This document shows positions 8,201 to 15,299 of a DNA stretch of 43,755 nt, piece by piece. The stretch is taken from assembly GCA_020831635.1 (NCBI GenBank), contig JAFIGC010000033.1, positions 1 through 43,755 on the forward strand, given 5' to 3'. The DNA is from Verrucomicrobiota bacterium (lineage in GTDB: Bacteria; Verrucomicrobiota; Kiritimatiellia; SS1-B-03-39; UBA6053). Both the position numbers and the translations under genes were made by a program. Below the pieces are notes generated by a model. It ran no database searches, was not told the DNA's origin, and saw only the letters and a list, made by a program, of their open reading frames with translations. Each line of letters starts with the position of its first letter. The stretch's first letter is position 1.

Positions 8201-8944
8201 CTTTTGGGTGGTTTCGCGGATTTCCCGTTCACCGGGCAGAAACACCAGGGTATCGAGGGCACCGTGGTCTCGGTCCAGTTTCAGAAGGGCGTCGAGGACC
8301 TGGTCGGCGGTGTCGCGTCCATCCTCCTCGGCTTCGGGCACGAAGATGTCCTCGATGGGGTGGAGGCGGCCCTCGACGGCGAGGATGGGGGCGTCATGGA
8401 AAAATTCGGAAAAGCGTTCCGCGTCGAGGGTGGCCGAGGAGATGATGACCTTCAGGTCCTTGCGCCGCTCCAGCAAATTTCGCAGGCATCCGAGGATGAA
8501 ATCGATGTTGAGGCTGCGCTCGTGGGCTTCGTCGATGATGAGGGTGTTGTATTCGCGCCAATCGGGGTCGTGCGGCAATTGGGCCAGCAGCATGCCGTCG
8601 GTCATGAACTGGATGCGCGTGTTGGGTCCGGTGCGGTCCTCGAAGCGGACGCGAACCCCGACCGCGTCTCCGTAGGCGCATTTGCATTCCTCGGCCACGC
8701 GCCGGGCCATGCTGGTGGCGGCAAGGCGGCGGGGCTGGGTGACTCCGATTTTGCCGTGGTCGCCGCCGCCCGCTTCGATGGCCATTTTGGGGAGTTGGGT
8801 GGTCTTCCCGGAACCAGTGTCGCCGCAGACGATGACCACGGGATGCGCGCGGATGGCCGCGACAATGCGTTCCCGATCCTGACTGACGGGGAGGTCTTCA
8901 GGATAGCGAAGGGTCAATGGCGCAAGGGTGGGACGGGAGGACAT
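5264..8944 (-). CDS. hrpA: ATP-dependent DEAH-box RNA helicase HrpA
   Basis: The 1226-residue protein matches HrpA, a DEAH-box helicase that in E. coli is linked to mRNA processing and rescue of stalled ribosomes. Walker A is GDTGSGKT (41-48), the DEAH box is at 138-141, SAT at 170-172, and motif VI reads QRRGRCGRTGPG (about 330-345). The winged-helix/OB region follows, then a long C-terminal extension typical of HrpA (E. coli about 1300 residues), which separates it from the shorter HrpB. The start at 8944 lies just before the first helicase residues and is preceded by AAGGGCAGG. The 3' end overlaps the convergent exonuclease gene by 6 bases. Confidence 0.93.
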   Translation of the reverse strand: MSSRPTLAPLTLRYPEDLPVSQDRERIVAAIRAHPVVIVCGDTGSGKTTQLPKMAIEAGGGDHGKIGVTQPRRLAATSMARRVAEECKCAYGDAVGVRVRFEDRTGPNTRIQFMTDGMLLAQLPHDPDWREYNTLIIDEAHERSLNIDFILGCLRNLLERRKDLKVIISSATLDAERFSEFFHDAPILAVEGRLHPIEDIFVPEAEEDGRDTADQVLDALLKLDRDHGALDTLVFLPGEREIRETTQKVEGHYRDRADVLPLFARLSLKDQQRVFASGGSRRIVLATNVAETSITLPGIRAVIDTGQVRVHRVHPQSQIQRLLTEQVSQASSRQRRGRCGRTGPGVCVRLYAEQTLNDAPAYSDPEIRRSSLAEVILRMAVLGLPPLTEFPLIDPPKGAFIAEGYRTLFEIGAMTRTRALTKRGRRLAAFSLEPRLARMLEEGHAENILPAVLVVATFLSIQDPRERPADKAEAADRAHAAWKDPDSDFMGIFNLWNAVCQASSSRTQRRKFCQNAFLNARRVEEWINMVDDLRETCAKHKWQVPKSIGEMELADADGLHRSLLAGVPRMVGQREENQVFRNPGGQLFHVFPGSALGKKPPKWIMAYTLLETSRLFARECAALKPEWVQQVAPHLCRSIYERPYWNAKRGFVEAEERVVLGQLTLSVGRRVHYGRVDPEAARKIFLTDGLVPANFTLHHPSVKRYRQLLDDLKNWEHKLRRPDYFTGALPILDHFRNLLPPDVVSIADFQTWMEGRDWVPRIEDLFADETISPRDYPDEFTIEKAPIRVRYEFAPDQPDRDGITLIIRDRDLSRLPDELLQWTIPAWQAEKIEALIRTLDKPLRNACNPVRDTALEALDWMRQQNFEWTHSLHHALAAFLAAKLERILAAPDLNPEKLPAHLVTKLEVINDKSETVHTGLRFPGQGQLPTQTRPIQTGVTREWQQSGLVAWPQRDLPESIEIKGQTYHPALVDEGKTCRVRLYTQTEAAENAHRAGLIRLFRIQHPEPVKYLEKRFPLPTSVQLDLTTMHDGSGDPMADIMNGVFIEAMSLHLALPRNAEDFQTVAETARGELYAIATRRGQQLKEIFDLRSKVSEILAGPLPDPVRGDLELQQSTLWAAGWVKDPENLVRYPRYLRATLNRVERLRRDPAKDARKREDLEPALTLIAEAAENLTADQLREGFRKIEELRIAVFCPDLRPHEKISLKRLETWLAEVQVPTSVGRTL

Positions 8945-8997
8945 GCGCCTGCCCTTAAGCCGAAATCAAAATTTTCCAAGGCGGGATTTGGATTTGC

Positions 8998-9107
8998 GAT
9001 TACGATTAAGATTAAGATTAAGATTAAGATTAAGATTTAGATTTAGATTAGGATTACGATTAGGATTAGGATTAGGATTAGGATTACGATTAGGATTAGG
9101 ATTTAGG
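8998..9107. repeat. Hexanucleotide array (GATTAN), 18 units
   Basis: About 18 consecutive 6-base units of the form GATTAN fill this stretch between hrpA and rnpB. The sixth base is ordered in blocks: C, then five A, two GATTTA variants, then mostly G with C at two positions. The same family runs in the opposite orientation at 33705-33764, and a two-unit remnant (GATTAAGATTGG) follows rnpB at 9548-9559. Any frame through it gives dipeptide repeats and no real protein. Confidence 0.9.
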
Positions 9108-9146
9108 AGTGAGCGTGGGATTCGGAGGGATTTCAGGTGAATGTCA

Positions 9147-9175
9147 TTGACCGGACGGGCGTAGGCGGGTAGTTT
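9147..9175 (+). promoter_or_regulatory. Predicted sigma-70 promoter of rnpB
   Basis: The -35 TTGACC (9147-9152) is followed after exactly 17 bases by TAGTTT (9170-9175). Transcription would start about 7 bases later, near 9182, which is where the rnpB P1 helix begins. This agreement supports both calls. Confidence 0.55.
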
Positions 9176-9181
9176 GGGAAA

Positions 9182-9539
9182 TGAGCGGCAGTCAGTCGCC
9201 CCGGGTTTCGGCCCGGGGAGGAAAGTCCGGACTCCATAGAGCAGGATGCCTCGCTGTGAAGGCGTGGAACCCCGTGTCAATCGCGGGGGATGGAAAGTGC
9301 CACAGAAAACAAACCGCCCCGCGCAAGCGGGGCAAGGGTGAAAAGGTGGTGTAAGAGACCACCGGGTCCGCGCGAAAGCAGGACCGCATGGTAAACCCCA
9401 TCCGGAGCAAGATCACATAGGGAACGTCAGAGGCGGCTCGTCTCGCCCGCTTCGGCGGAACGTTCCGGGTAGATCGCATAGACACATGACTGACCCGCGT
9501 GCTGGTCACGCGGACAGAATCCGGCTTATCGCCGCTCAC
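9182..9539 (+). ncRNA. rnpB: RNase P RNA, bacterial type A
   Basis: This is the catalytic RNA of RNase P, which matures tRNA 5' ends. The conserved core is visible: GAGGAAAGTCCGGACTCC (about 9219-9236) with AGAGCAGGATGCC after it, GGAAAGTGCCACAGAAA (about 9292-9308) and the 3' element ACAGAATCCGGCTTAT near 9514-9529. The terminal P1 helix is TGAGCGGC (9182-9189) paired with GCCGCTCA (9531-9538), followed by CTTTTTT, which can act as the terminator. The length of about 358 bases is normal for type A. Confidence 0.96.
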
Positions 9540-9591
9540 TTTTTTATGATTAAGATTGGTTTCGGGGCTGATTATGGGGTATGGCGTGCAC

Positions 9592-10833
9592 ATGAATGCA
9601 GATGATGTCGTTGTCACCGGAATGGGTGTGATTTCCCCTTTGGGAAACACCCTGAATGAATTTTGGAATGCTTTGGTGGAGGGCCGAAGCGGTGTGGGGC
9701 CCATCCGGAGCTTTGACGCGTCCTCGTTTCCGGTGCAAATCGCGGCGGAGTTGAAGTCTTTCGATTTGACCCGCTACATGACGGAAAAGGAGGCCCGCCG
9801 CATGGATCCTTTCACCCGCTACGGTTTTGCGGCCGCGTGTGACGCCTGGGAGGATGCGGGATTGGACGCCGGCCAATTGAATCCCGAACGCGCCGGGGTG
9901 ATCATGGGTTGTGGGGTTGGGGGGCTGCATGTGGTGCAAACCGCCGGAACCGATCTCAATGAAAAAGGCCCCAAGGCGTTCAGTCCTTTCATGGTGGCCC
10001 AATTGATTCTCAATATTGTTTCCGGTCACATCGCCATTCGCTATGGCTTGCAGGGACCCAATTACGTGGTCACCACCGCCTGCGCCAGCGGCAACCATGC
10101 CATCGCCGAGGCCATGCACACCATTCGCCGGGGGGACGCGGATCTGATGATCTGCGGGGGATGCGAGGGATCGATCAATGAACTGGGCATCGGCAGCTTT
10201 GCGGCCATGCGGGCGCTGACTAAAAAATTTCAGGACGAACCCGAACGCGCCTCCCGTCCGTTTGATGCCGAACGCTCCGGCTTCGTGATGGGGGAGGGGG
10301 CTGGCGTTTTGGTGCTGGAAAGCGCCGAACACGCCAAGAAGCGGGGTGCCCGCGTGTATGCCACCGTTGCCGGCGCGGGGATGACCTGTGACGCCCACCA
10401 CATCACCGCCCCGCATCCCGAGGGTACCCGGGCGGCCCGATGCATGACTTTGGCCATGGAACAGGCGAAGGTTTCCCCCGGGGAAATCGATTACATCAAC
10501 GCCCACGGCACCGGCACCGTCCTGAACGACGCCGGAGAAACGCGGGCCATCCGGGAGGCCTTTGGCGCCGCGGCCGATGCTGTGAGCGTGAGTTCAACCA
10601 AATCCATGACCGGCCATTTGCTGGCCGGCGCCGCCGCGATTGAATCCGTGGTCTGCATTCTGGCCTTGAACCGTCATGTGGTCCCCCCCACGATCAACCG
10701 CGATACCCCGGACCCGGAATGCGACCTGGATGTCACCCCGCACACCGCCAAAGAACGCACCCTGCGCGTCGCCATGAACAATGCCTTTGGGTTTGGCGGA
10801 CACAATTGCTGCGTGGTTTTTGAAAAACGCTAG
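9592..10833 (+). CDS. fabF: Beta-ketoacyl-ACP synthase II
   Basis: The 413-residue enzyme condenses malonyl-ACP with acyl-ACP in fatty acid elongation in the cytoplasm. The Cys-His-His triad is complete: C164 in TTACASGNHA, H305 in NAHGTGT and H342 in KSMTGHLLAGA. The protein ends in the usual NNAFGFGGHN segment. I chose the ATG at 9592 because MNADDVVVTGMG aligns with the family N-terminus; an in-frame ATG at 9574 would add six residues, and neither has a strong ribosome site. It is not next to acpP or other fab genes, but stands alone after rnpB. A chain-length factor or KAS I is unlikely given the intact triad and overall fit. Confidence 0.93.
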   Translation: MNADDVVVTGMGVISPLGNTLNEFWNALVEGRSGVGPIRSFDASSFPVQIAAELKSFDLTRYMTEKEARRMDPFTRYGFAAACDAWEDAGLDAGQLNPERAGVIMGCGVGGLHVVQTAGTDLNEKGPKAFSPFMVAQLILNIVSGHIAIRYGLQGPNYVVTTACASGNHAIAEAMHTIRRGDADLMICGGCEGSINELGIGSFAAMRALTKKFQDEPERASRPFDAERSGFVMGEGAGVLVLESAEHAKKRGARVYATVAGAGMTCDAHHITAPHPEGTRAARCMTLAMEQAKVSPGEIDYINAHGTGTVLNDAGETRAIREAFGAAADAVSVSSTKSMTGHLLAGAAAIESVVCILALNRHVVPPTINRDTPDPECDLDVTPHTAKERTLRVAMNNAFGFGGHNCCVVFEKR

Positions 10834-10845
10834 CACCCTCTTCTT

Positions 10846-10875
10846 GACAGAAGGGCGGGGATGGCGCAAGTTTAC
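10846..10875 (+). promoter_or_regulatory. Candidate promoter of the PDZ-protein gene
   Basis: TTGACA (10846-10851) is followed after 17-18 bases by CAAGTTT. The -35 is perfect but the -10 is poor against the TATAAT consensus. If used, transcription starts near 10882 and favours the start codon at 10909 over the ATG at 10861. Confidence 0.3.
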
Positions 10876-10908
10876 CCCATCAATCTTTTCTTTCCTCCCC
10901 ATCTTCCC

Positions 10909-11604
10909 ATGCAACGCACAGTTTTTTATCTTTTCCTGACCTGTCTACTGGTCCCGGTGACGCTTCTGCGGGCAAACCGTCCGGACCTTTCCGAAATCAT
11001 GGCCCGGATTGAGGCCATGGGCGACGAGGACTTTCATGTGCGCCAAGCGGCCAGCGAACGGATGCGCGAGTGGTCCGAAGCGTATCCGCGGTATTTGCTC
11101 ACCGCCATGGCCGAGGCTTATGCGGACCAAAAAGACATGGAAATCGTCATCCGTCTGGAAGAGTTGATGGAGCCGTTGGCCCGTAGATGGGTGCTCAACA
11201 TGCCTTCCGGATTCATTGGCATCAACATGGGCTGGGAAACGCGAAATGGGAAGTCCGGGGTGTCCATTCTCAATGTGTTGGACGGCCATGCGGCCGCAAA
11301 TGTGGGCTTGCAAGCCGGGGACATGATTCTGGCCGTCAACGGAACGCCCGTGTCCGAACTTCAACAATTGGAAGGGTTTTCAGAGAAAATCGCCTCCTTT
11401 TTGCCCGGCACGATTATCGAGTTGACCCTTCTCAGAAGAAATGATGAATTCGTGCAACTACTGCAATTGGGCAGCCGTCCCGATCAACGGGCCCGGCCCA
11501 ACGACGCCAGGGAAACGTATGCCGCCTGGCTCCTGAAGCTGAAAAGCGAAGCCGCGGATTTCGACCCCACTTTTCCGGTGGGGCACTTTCCGATGGAGGA
11601 TTGA
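10909..11604 (+). CDS. Secreted PDZ-domain protein
   Basis: The 231-residue protein starts with a signal peptide (MQRTVFYLFLTCLLVPVTLLRA), so it is exported. Residues about 25-90 form charged helices, and residues about 100-185 look like a PDZ domain: GFIGINMGWE, then VLDGHAAANVGLQAGDMILAVNGTPV, the typical peptide-binding-loop and GxxAGDxIxxVNG pattern. There is no protease domain, so it is probably an adaptor or binding protein of the envelope; no substrate can be named. An upstream ATG at 10861 has GAAGGG nearby but would bury the signal peptide behind 16 residues, so I prefer 10909. Confidence 0.75.
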   Translation: MQRTVFYLFLTCLLVPVTLLRANRPDLSEIMARIEAMGDEDFHVRQAASERMREWSEAYPRYLLTAMAEAYADQKDMEIVIRLEELMEPLARRWVLNMPSGFIGINMGWETRNGKSGVSILNVLDGHAAANVGLQAGDMILAVNGTPVSELQQLEGFSEKIASFLPGTIIELTLLRRNDEFVQLLQLGSRPDQRARPNDARETYAAWLLKLKSEAADFDPTFPVGHFPMED

Positions 11605-12043
11605 GGAATTCGGGGAGTTCAATCCCCGCCAGAGTAACGAGTGCGGCGAAGCCGCTTTGGAGTGCTTACCTACTGGATTGGAACAGAAGCACGCAAAGGG
11701 AGCGAAGGCAATTCCACCGCGTTTACCTCCCTACTCCCTCTGCTCTGAAATTATCAGTGAATATGCCTCATGATATGACCTTGCGTGGCGACGGCGAGGA
11801 TTTGGTCCCAAAATTGCGTCGCGTAGCGACGGGCCGACGCATAGCCGTGGATTTCAATCCACGGTCCCGGTTGCGCCTAAGGATGTGCGCCGCGTAGCGT
11901 CGCCTGACGGACCTGGGGGGCATCGATCATCGAACGTCAAAAGTGCGGGTGATTATGGGTTAGAATTGACTAAATCCAAGGGCTGGCCTTCCGCCTGACC
12001 CCTTCCCCTTGTAAACCGGCTATGCTCGGGTATATTAAGTTTG
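11605..12043. other. Intergenic region with small hairpins, no credible gene
   Basis: The region holds several compact palindromes: CGGGGA/TCCCCG (11611-11628) right after the PDZ-protein stop, CGTCGCGTAGCGACG (11817-11831) and a 9 bp stem CCGTGGATT/AATCCACGG with a 2-base loop (11845-11864). None is followed by a T-tract. A 98-codon open frame (11601-11897) crosses them and is not called. A possible promoter lies at 12009-12036. Confidence 0.55.
12009..12036 (+). promoter_or_regulatory. Candidate promoter of the DUF2071 gene
   Basis: TTGTAA (12009-12014) and TATATT (12031-12036) are separated by 16 bases; TATTAA at 12033-12038 is an alternative -10. A start about 7 bases downstream would fall at or next to the ATG at 12044, implying a very short or absent leader. 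Confidence 0.35.
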
Positions 12044-12775
12044 ATGATGAACCTACCCGCAATTCAAGGCATAATCCGTCGGCGCATTCTCCTGAATTAC
12101 AGGATGGATCCGGAGGTGGTCCGGGCGGTTCTGCCCGAAAGGTTTCGCCCCAAAGTGGTCGATGGAAAGGCGATTGCGGGCATTTGCCTGATACGGCTGG
12201 AGGAAATCCGCCCCAAAGGCTTTCCCGGTTTCATGGGGATCTCCAGCGAAAACACCGCGCATCGTATCGCCGTTGAATGGGAGACGGAGGACGGAAAGAC
12301 GCGGGAGGGTGTCTTTGTTCCCCGCCGCGACACGGACTCCCGCATGAATGCGCTTGCGGGTGGTCGCCTCTTTTCCGGCGTTCATCATCTCTCCCAATTT
12401 CGCGTGACCGACAAAGAAGGGCGGATTTCCATGCGGATCACGTCAAAGGATTTCAAGGATCCGCTGGTGGATCTTCAGGTCGGTGAAACGGATGTGTTTC
12501 CCACATCATCCGTGTTCCCGACTTTGGAGGCCTCCTCGTCTTTTTTCGAGGCGGGTTGTGTGGGTTATTCTTCCCGACCCGATTCTTCTGATCTCGACGG
12601 AATTCTCCTGAAGGTGCCGGAATGGCGGGTGTCCCCCTTGGAAGTTTCCCATGTTTCGTCGGCGTATTTTGACGATCCATCGATCTTCCCGTCCGAAAGC
12701 ATTGAATTTGATCATGCTTTATTGATGAGAGACATCCGCCATGAGTGGCATTCCGAGCCGGCCATGGTCACCTGA
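12044..12775 (+). CDS. DUF2071 (YqjF-like) protein
   Basis: The 243-residue protein resembles the YqjF/DUF2071 family, which shares a fold with acetoacetate decarboxylase. The family pattern is seen in the N-terminal half: LLNYRMDPEVVRAVLPERFRP, then GKAIAGICLIRLEEIRP and ENTAHRIAVEW. A later segment (FVPRRDTDSRMNALAGGRLFSGVHH) also fits. No signal peptide is present. The biochemical role of the family is unknown. The start is either ATG at 12044 or 12047; no ribosome site precedes them. The gene ends 2 bases before the convergent ThuA-like gene. Confidence 0.75.
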   Translation: MMNLPAIQGIIRRRILLNYRMDPEVVRAVLPERFRPKVVDGKAIAGICLIRLEEIRPKGFPGFMGISSENTAHRIAVEWETEDGKTREGVFVPRRDTDSRMNALAGGRLFSGVHHLSQFRVTDKEGRISMRITSKDFKDPLVDLQVGETDVFPTSSVFPTLEASSSFFEAGCVGYSSRPDSSDLDGILLKVPEWRVSPLEVSHVSSAYFDDPSIFPSESIEFDHALLMRDIRHEWHSEPAMVT

Positions 12776-12777
12776 TT

Positions 12778-13554
12778 TTATTTGAATCCGGCTTCGCCTT
12801 CTTCGTGGAGCTTGCCGCCTTTGATTTGGATTTTTTCGGGCGCTTTTTCCACGGGGATGTTGGGAGCGCTGTCTTTCCAGATGGAGCCTTCGGGGCGAGC
12901 CCATTTCACGGCGTTTTTGAGCACGAGTTTCACGTCTTTGTTGAAGTAGATGGGATAGGTTTCATGCCCGGGCCGGAAATAAAAGATTTTTCCGTTGCCG
13001 CGGCGGTACACGAGACCGGAGCGGAAGACTTCTCCGCCTTCGAACCAGGAAATGAAAATGGTTTCGTCGGCAGTAGGCACGCCAAAGGGCTCGCCGTACA
13101 TTTCCGTGTTGGGCAATTCGAAATAGGGACCCAAGCCTTGCACGATGGGATGACCGGGGTTGCAGACCCAGAGGCGTTCTTTTTCTCCGGCTTCACGCCA
13201 GGTGAGGCTGCAGGTGGTGCCCATGAGGCGTTTGAAAATTTTGGAATAGTGACCGGAATGCAGTACCAGCAGTCCCATGCCTTCCAAGACCCGTTTCTGC
13301 ACGCGGTCGACAATGGCGTCCTCCACCTTGCCATGGGCGCAGTGTCCCCACCAAGTCAGCACATCGGTGTTGTCCAGAACTTCTTGGGTCAGCCCGTGTT
13401 CGGGTTCCTGCAGGGTGGCGGTGCGGGTTTCGAGTTCCGGGTCCTCCGCCAAGCCTTCGGCGATGACGGTGTGCATGCCATTGGGGTAGAGGGCTTTCAC
13501 GGTTTGATTGGTTTGTTCGTGGACGTTTTCGCCCCAGACGGTGACTCTGATCAT
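12778..13554 (-). CDS. ThuA-like (trehalose utilization) protein
   Basis: The 258-residue protein belongs to the ThuA family, a glutamine-amidotransferase-like fold linked to sugar, especially trehalose, utilization in rhizobia. Typical segments are [12 protein letters not shown] (3-14), [34 protein letters not shown] and a C-terminal [18 protein letters not shown]. It has no signal peptide. It lies upstream and opposite to a TIM-barrel sugar isomerase-like gene, a pairing consistent with sugar metabolism, but the substrate cannot be told from sequence. Confidence 0.85.
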   Translation of the reverse strand: MIRVTVWGENVHEQTNQTVKALYPNGMHTVIAEGLAEDPELETRTATLQEPEHGLTQEVLDNTDVLTWWGHCAHGKVEDAIVDRVQKRVLEGMGLLVLHSGHYSKIFKRLMGTTCSLTWREAGEKERLWVCNPGHPIVQGLGPYFELPNTEMYGEPFGVPTADETIFISWFEGGEVFRSGLVYRRGNGKIFYFRPGHETYPIYFNKDVKLVLKNAVKWARPEGSIWKDSAPNIPVEKAPEKIQIKGGKLHEEGEAGFK

Positions 13555-13884
13555 TTGATGGCCTTTGTGGTTGGGATTTTCGATTGCGGGAATTGAATGG
13601 GTAGTAGCATAGGAAATGCAGAAAAAAATGCCAGTGCAAATCAGGCAAGAACATGGATTTTGAAGGAATTCCAGCCCGAATTCACCCCCTCCGCCCCGCC
13701 AATGCGGCGATTGGCGCTCCCGTCCCCTCGAATTCCTTCAAAATCCATGTCCTTGGAAATCAACCTTGCCAAGCTCTTTTGCTTGAAGTAACGTTGGACT
13801 TCACTGGGAAAATGCCTTTCGCGGCATTTCGTCCGGCTCATTTCGCACGTCCATTGAACCCCACACAACCCGATTACACGCATT
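13555..13884. other. Divergent intergenic region with a long palindrome
   Basis: This region separates the two divergent sugar-related genes. Its main feature is the 100 bp palindrome at 13651-13750. Further on, AAATGCC (13810-13816) and GGCATTT (13823-13829) can form a small hairpin in the leader of the sugar-isomerase-like gene. I find no convincing promoter. Confidence 0.6.
13651..13750. repeat. Palindromic element, copy 1 (100 bp)
   Basis: The ends are perfect 21-base inverted repeats: 13651-13671 begins ACATGGATTTTGAAGGAATT and is the reverse complement of 13730-13750. An inner stem contains GCCAATGCGGCGATTGGCGC near the centre. A second copy in the opposite orientation is at 25529-25627. 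There is no coding capacity, so it is a REP- or MITE-like element. Confidence 0.88.
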
Positions 13885-14658
13885 ATGAAAATTGAACAAG
13901 TTGCCGTACAGCTCTACACCCTTCGCAATCATCTGAAAACCCCGGAAGACATGGCCAAAACGCTGAAGCGCGTTCGTGAAATCGGGTATCAGGCGGTGCA
14001 GATGAGTGGGGTGGGGCCGATTGATCCCACGGAATTCTCCAAAATGTGCCAGGGGGAAGGGCTGACGCTTTGCGCGACCCATGAAAGTTCGGATGACATC
14101 CTCCAAAATCCCGAGGCGATTGTCTCCCGCATGAAGGCCTTGGGTTGCACCCTGACGGCGTACCCGTATCCGCGCGGCATTGACTTCGGTTCCGAGGAAA
14201 GTGTGGGCCAACTGATTTCGGACCTGACCCGCGCGGGCACCGTCCTTCGCGACGCGGGCATCACCCTCTGTTACCATAATCACAATCTGGAATACCGGAA
14301 ATTGAAGGGCAAGGTGATCATGCACCGCATTTACGACGAAATTCCCGCCGATGTGTTGGGCGCGGAACTGGACACCTATTGGGTGCAAATGGGCGGGGCG
14401 GATGTGGTCGATGAAATCGACCGCGTGGCCGGACGTCAACCGATTCTGCACCTCAAGGATTGCGGCGTGGATGCCGACAACAAAACCGGATTCTGTGAAA
14501 TCGGAAATGGCAACCTGCCTTGGAAAAAAATCATCGCCGCCGCGGAGAAGGGCGGTACCCAATGGTTTGCCGTGGAACAGGATACCTGTCCCGGGGATGC
14601 GTTCGACAGCGTGAAACAAAGCTTCGACTATATCGCCGCCAATCTCGTGGAAGGTTAA
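13885..14658 (+). CDS. Sugar phosphate isomerase/epimerase-like TIM-barrel protein
   Basis: The 257-residue protein has the xylose-isomerase-like TIM-barrel pattern shared by IolE and related sugar isomerases, epimerases and dehydratases. Metal- and substrate-binding motifs are seen in order: CATHES, LCYHNHNLEY, GAELDTYWVQMGG, ILHLKDCG, CEIGNGNLPW and FAVEQDT. No signal peptide is present, although many PVC relatives are secreted. It lies divergent from a ThuA-like gene and just upstream of tmk (8 bases), with which it may be co-transcribed. The substrate cannot be inferred. Confidence 0.85.
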   Translation: MKIEQVAVQLYTLRNHLKTPEDMAKTLKRVREIGYQAVQMSGVGPIDPTEFSKMCQGEGLTLCATHESSDDILQNPEAIVSRMKALGCTLTAYPYPRGIDFGSEESVGQLISDLTRAGTVLRDAGITLCYHNHNLEYRKLKGKVIMHRIYDEIPADVLGAELDTYWVQMGGADVVDEIDRVAGRQPILHLKDCGVDADNKTGFCEIGNGNLPWKKIIAAAEKGGTQWFAVEQDTCPGDAFDSVKQSFDYIAANLVEG

Positions 14659-14666
14659 GGCCGGGG

Positions 14667-15299
14667 ATGCGGGGGCGTTTCATTTCCCTGGAAGGTCCGG
14701 AAGGTTGCGGCAAAAGCACCCAAGCCGGATTGCTGGCCACGCATTTGCGTGAGCGCGGGCAAACCGTGGTGATGACCCGCGAGCCTGGCGGCACCCCCAC
14801 CGGGGAGATGATTCGGGACATTCTCCAGCATCACGCCTCCGGCGAAGACATTTCTCCCGAGGCGGAAGTCTTGCTTTTTGCCGCCAGCCGGGCCCAACAT
14901 GTGGCCCGGGTGATCCGTCCGGCCCTGGAACGGGGCGACTGGGTGATTTGCGATCGGTTCGTCGATTCTTCCCTGGCCTATCAAGGCGTGGCCCGCGGAA
15001 TGGGACTGGAAACGGTTCTGGCCGCAAACGAAGTCGCCCTGGGCGGCCTTTGGCCGGATGTGACCCTTTGGTTCGACCTGCCCGTGGATGTGGCTCTTTC
15101 CCGGGTGGCTGCCCGCGGGGCCGACGCGGACCGTTTTGAATCCGAAGCCCGAGCCTTCCATCAGAAGGTCGCGGAAGGGTATCGCGAACTGGCCAAGCGG
15201 TTCCCGGAGCGCATTTTGCGCGTGGAGGCGTCCGGGGAAATCGATGCCATCGCGGAATGCGTCAGTGCTCATCTGGATTGTTTCTCGGAGGTTTCATGA
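14667..15299 (+). CDS. tmk: Thymidylate kinase
   Basis: The 210-residue enzyme phosphorylates dTMP to dTDP. It has the P-loop GPEGCGKST (10-18), the REPGGTPTGE motif and DRFVDSSLAYQG, the usual DRY-type substrate motif. The start at 14667 gives the standard MRGRFISLEG N-terminus; AAGG lies about 10 bases upstream. Its stop codon overlaps the start of holB (ATGA), a common tmk-holB arrangement. Confidence 0.95.
   Translation: MRGRFISLEGPEGCGKSTQAGLLATHLRERGQTVVMTREPGGTPTGEMIRDILQHHASGEDISPEAEVLLFAASRAQHVARVIRPALERGDWVICDRFVDSSLAYQGVARGMGLETVLAANEVALGGLWPDVTLWFDLPVDVALSRVAARGADADRFESEARAFHQKVAEGYRELAKRFPERILRVEASGEIDAIAECVSAHLDCFSEVS

Noticed and set aside
6695-9040. Long plus-strand open frame opposite hrpA
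   Set aside because: It is a shadow frame and runs into the hexamer array; it has no recognisable domain.
8998-9107. Telomere repeat
   Set aside because: The unit GATTAG differs from TTAGGG-type telomere repeats, and both arrays are internal.
11611-11635. T-arm of a tRNA or a tRNA remnant
   Set aside because: The TTCAAT loop is there, but the stem does not pair in the T-arm register and no acceptor, D or anticodon arm is found.
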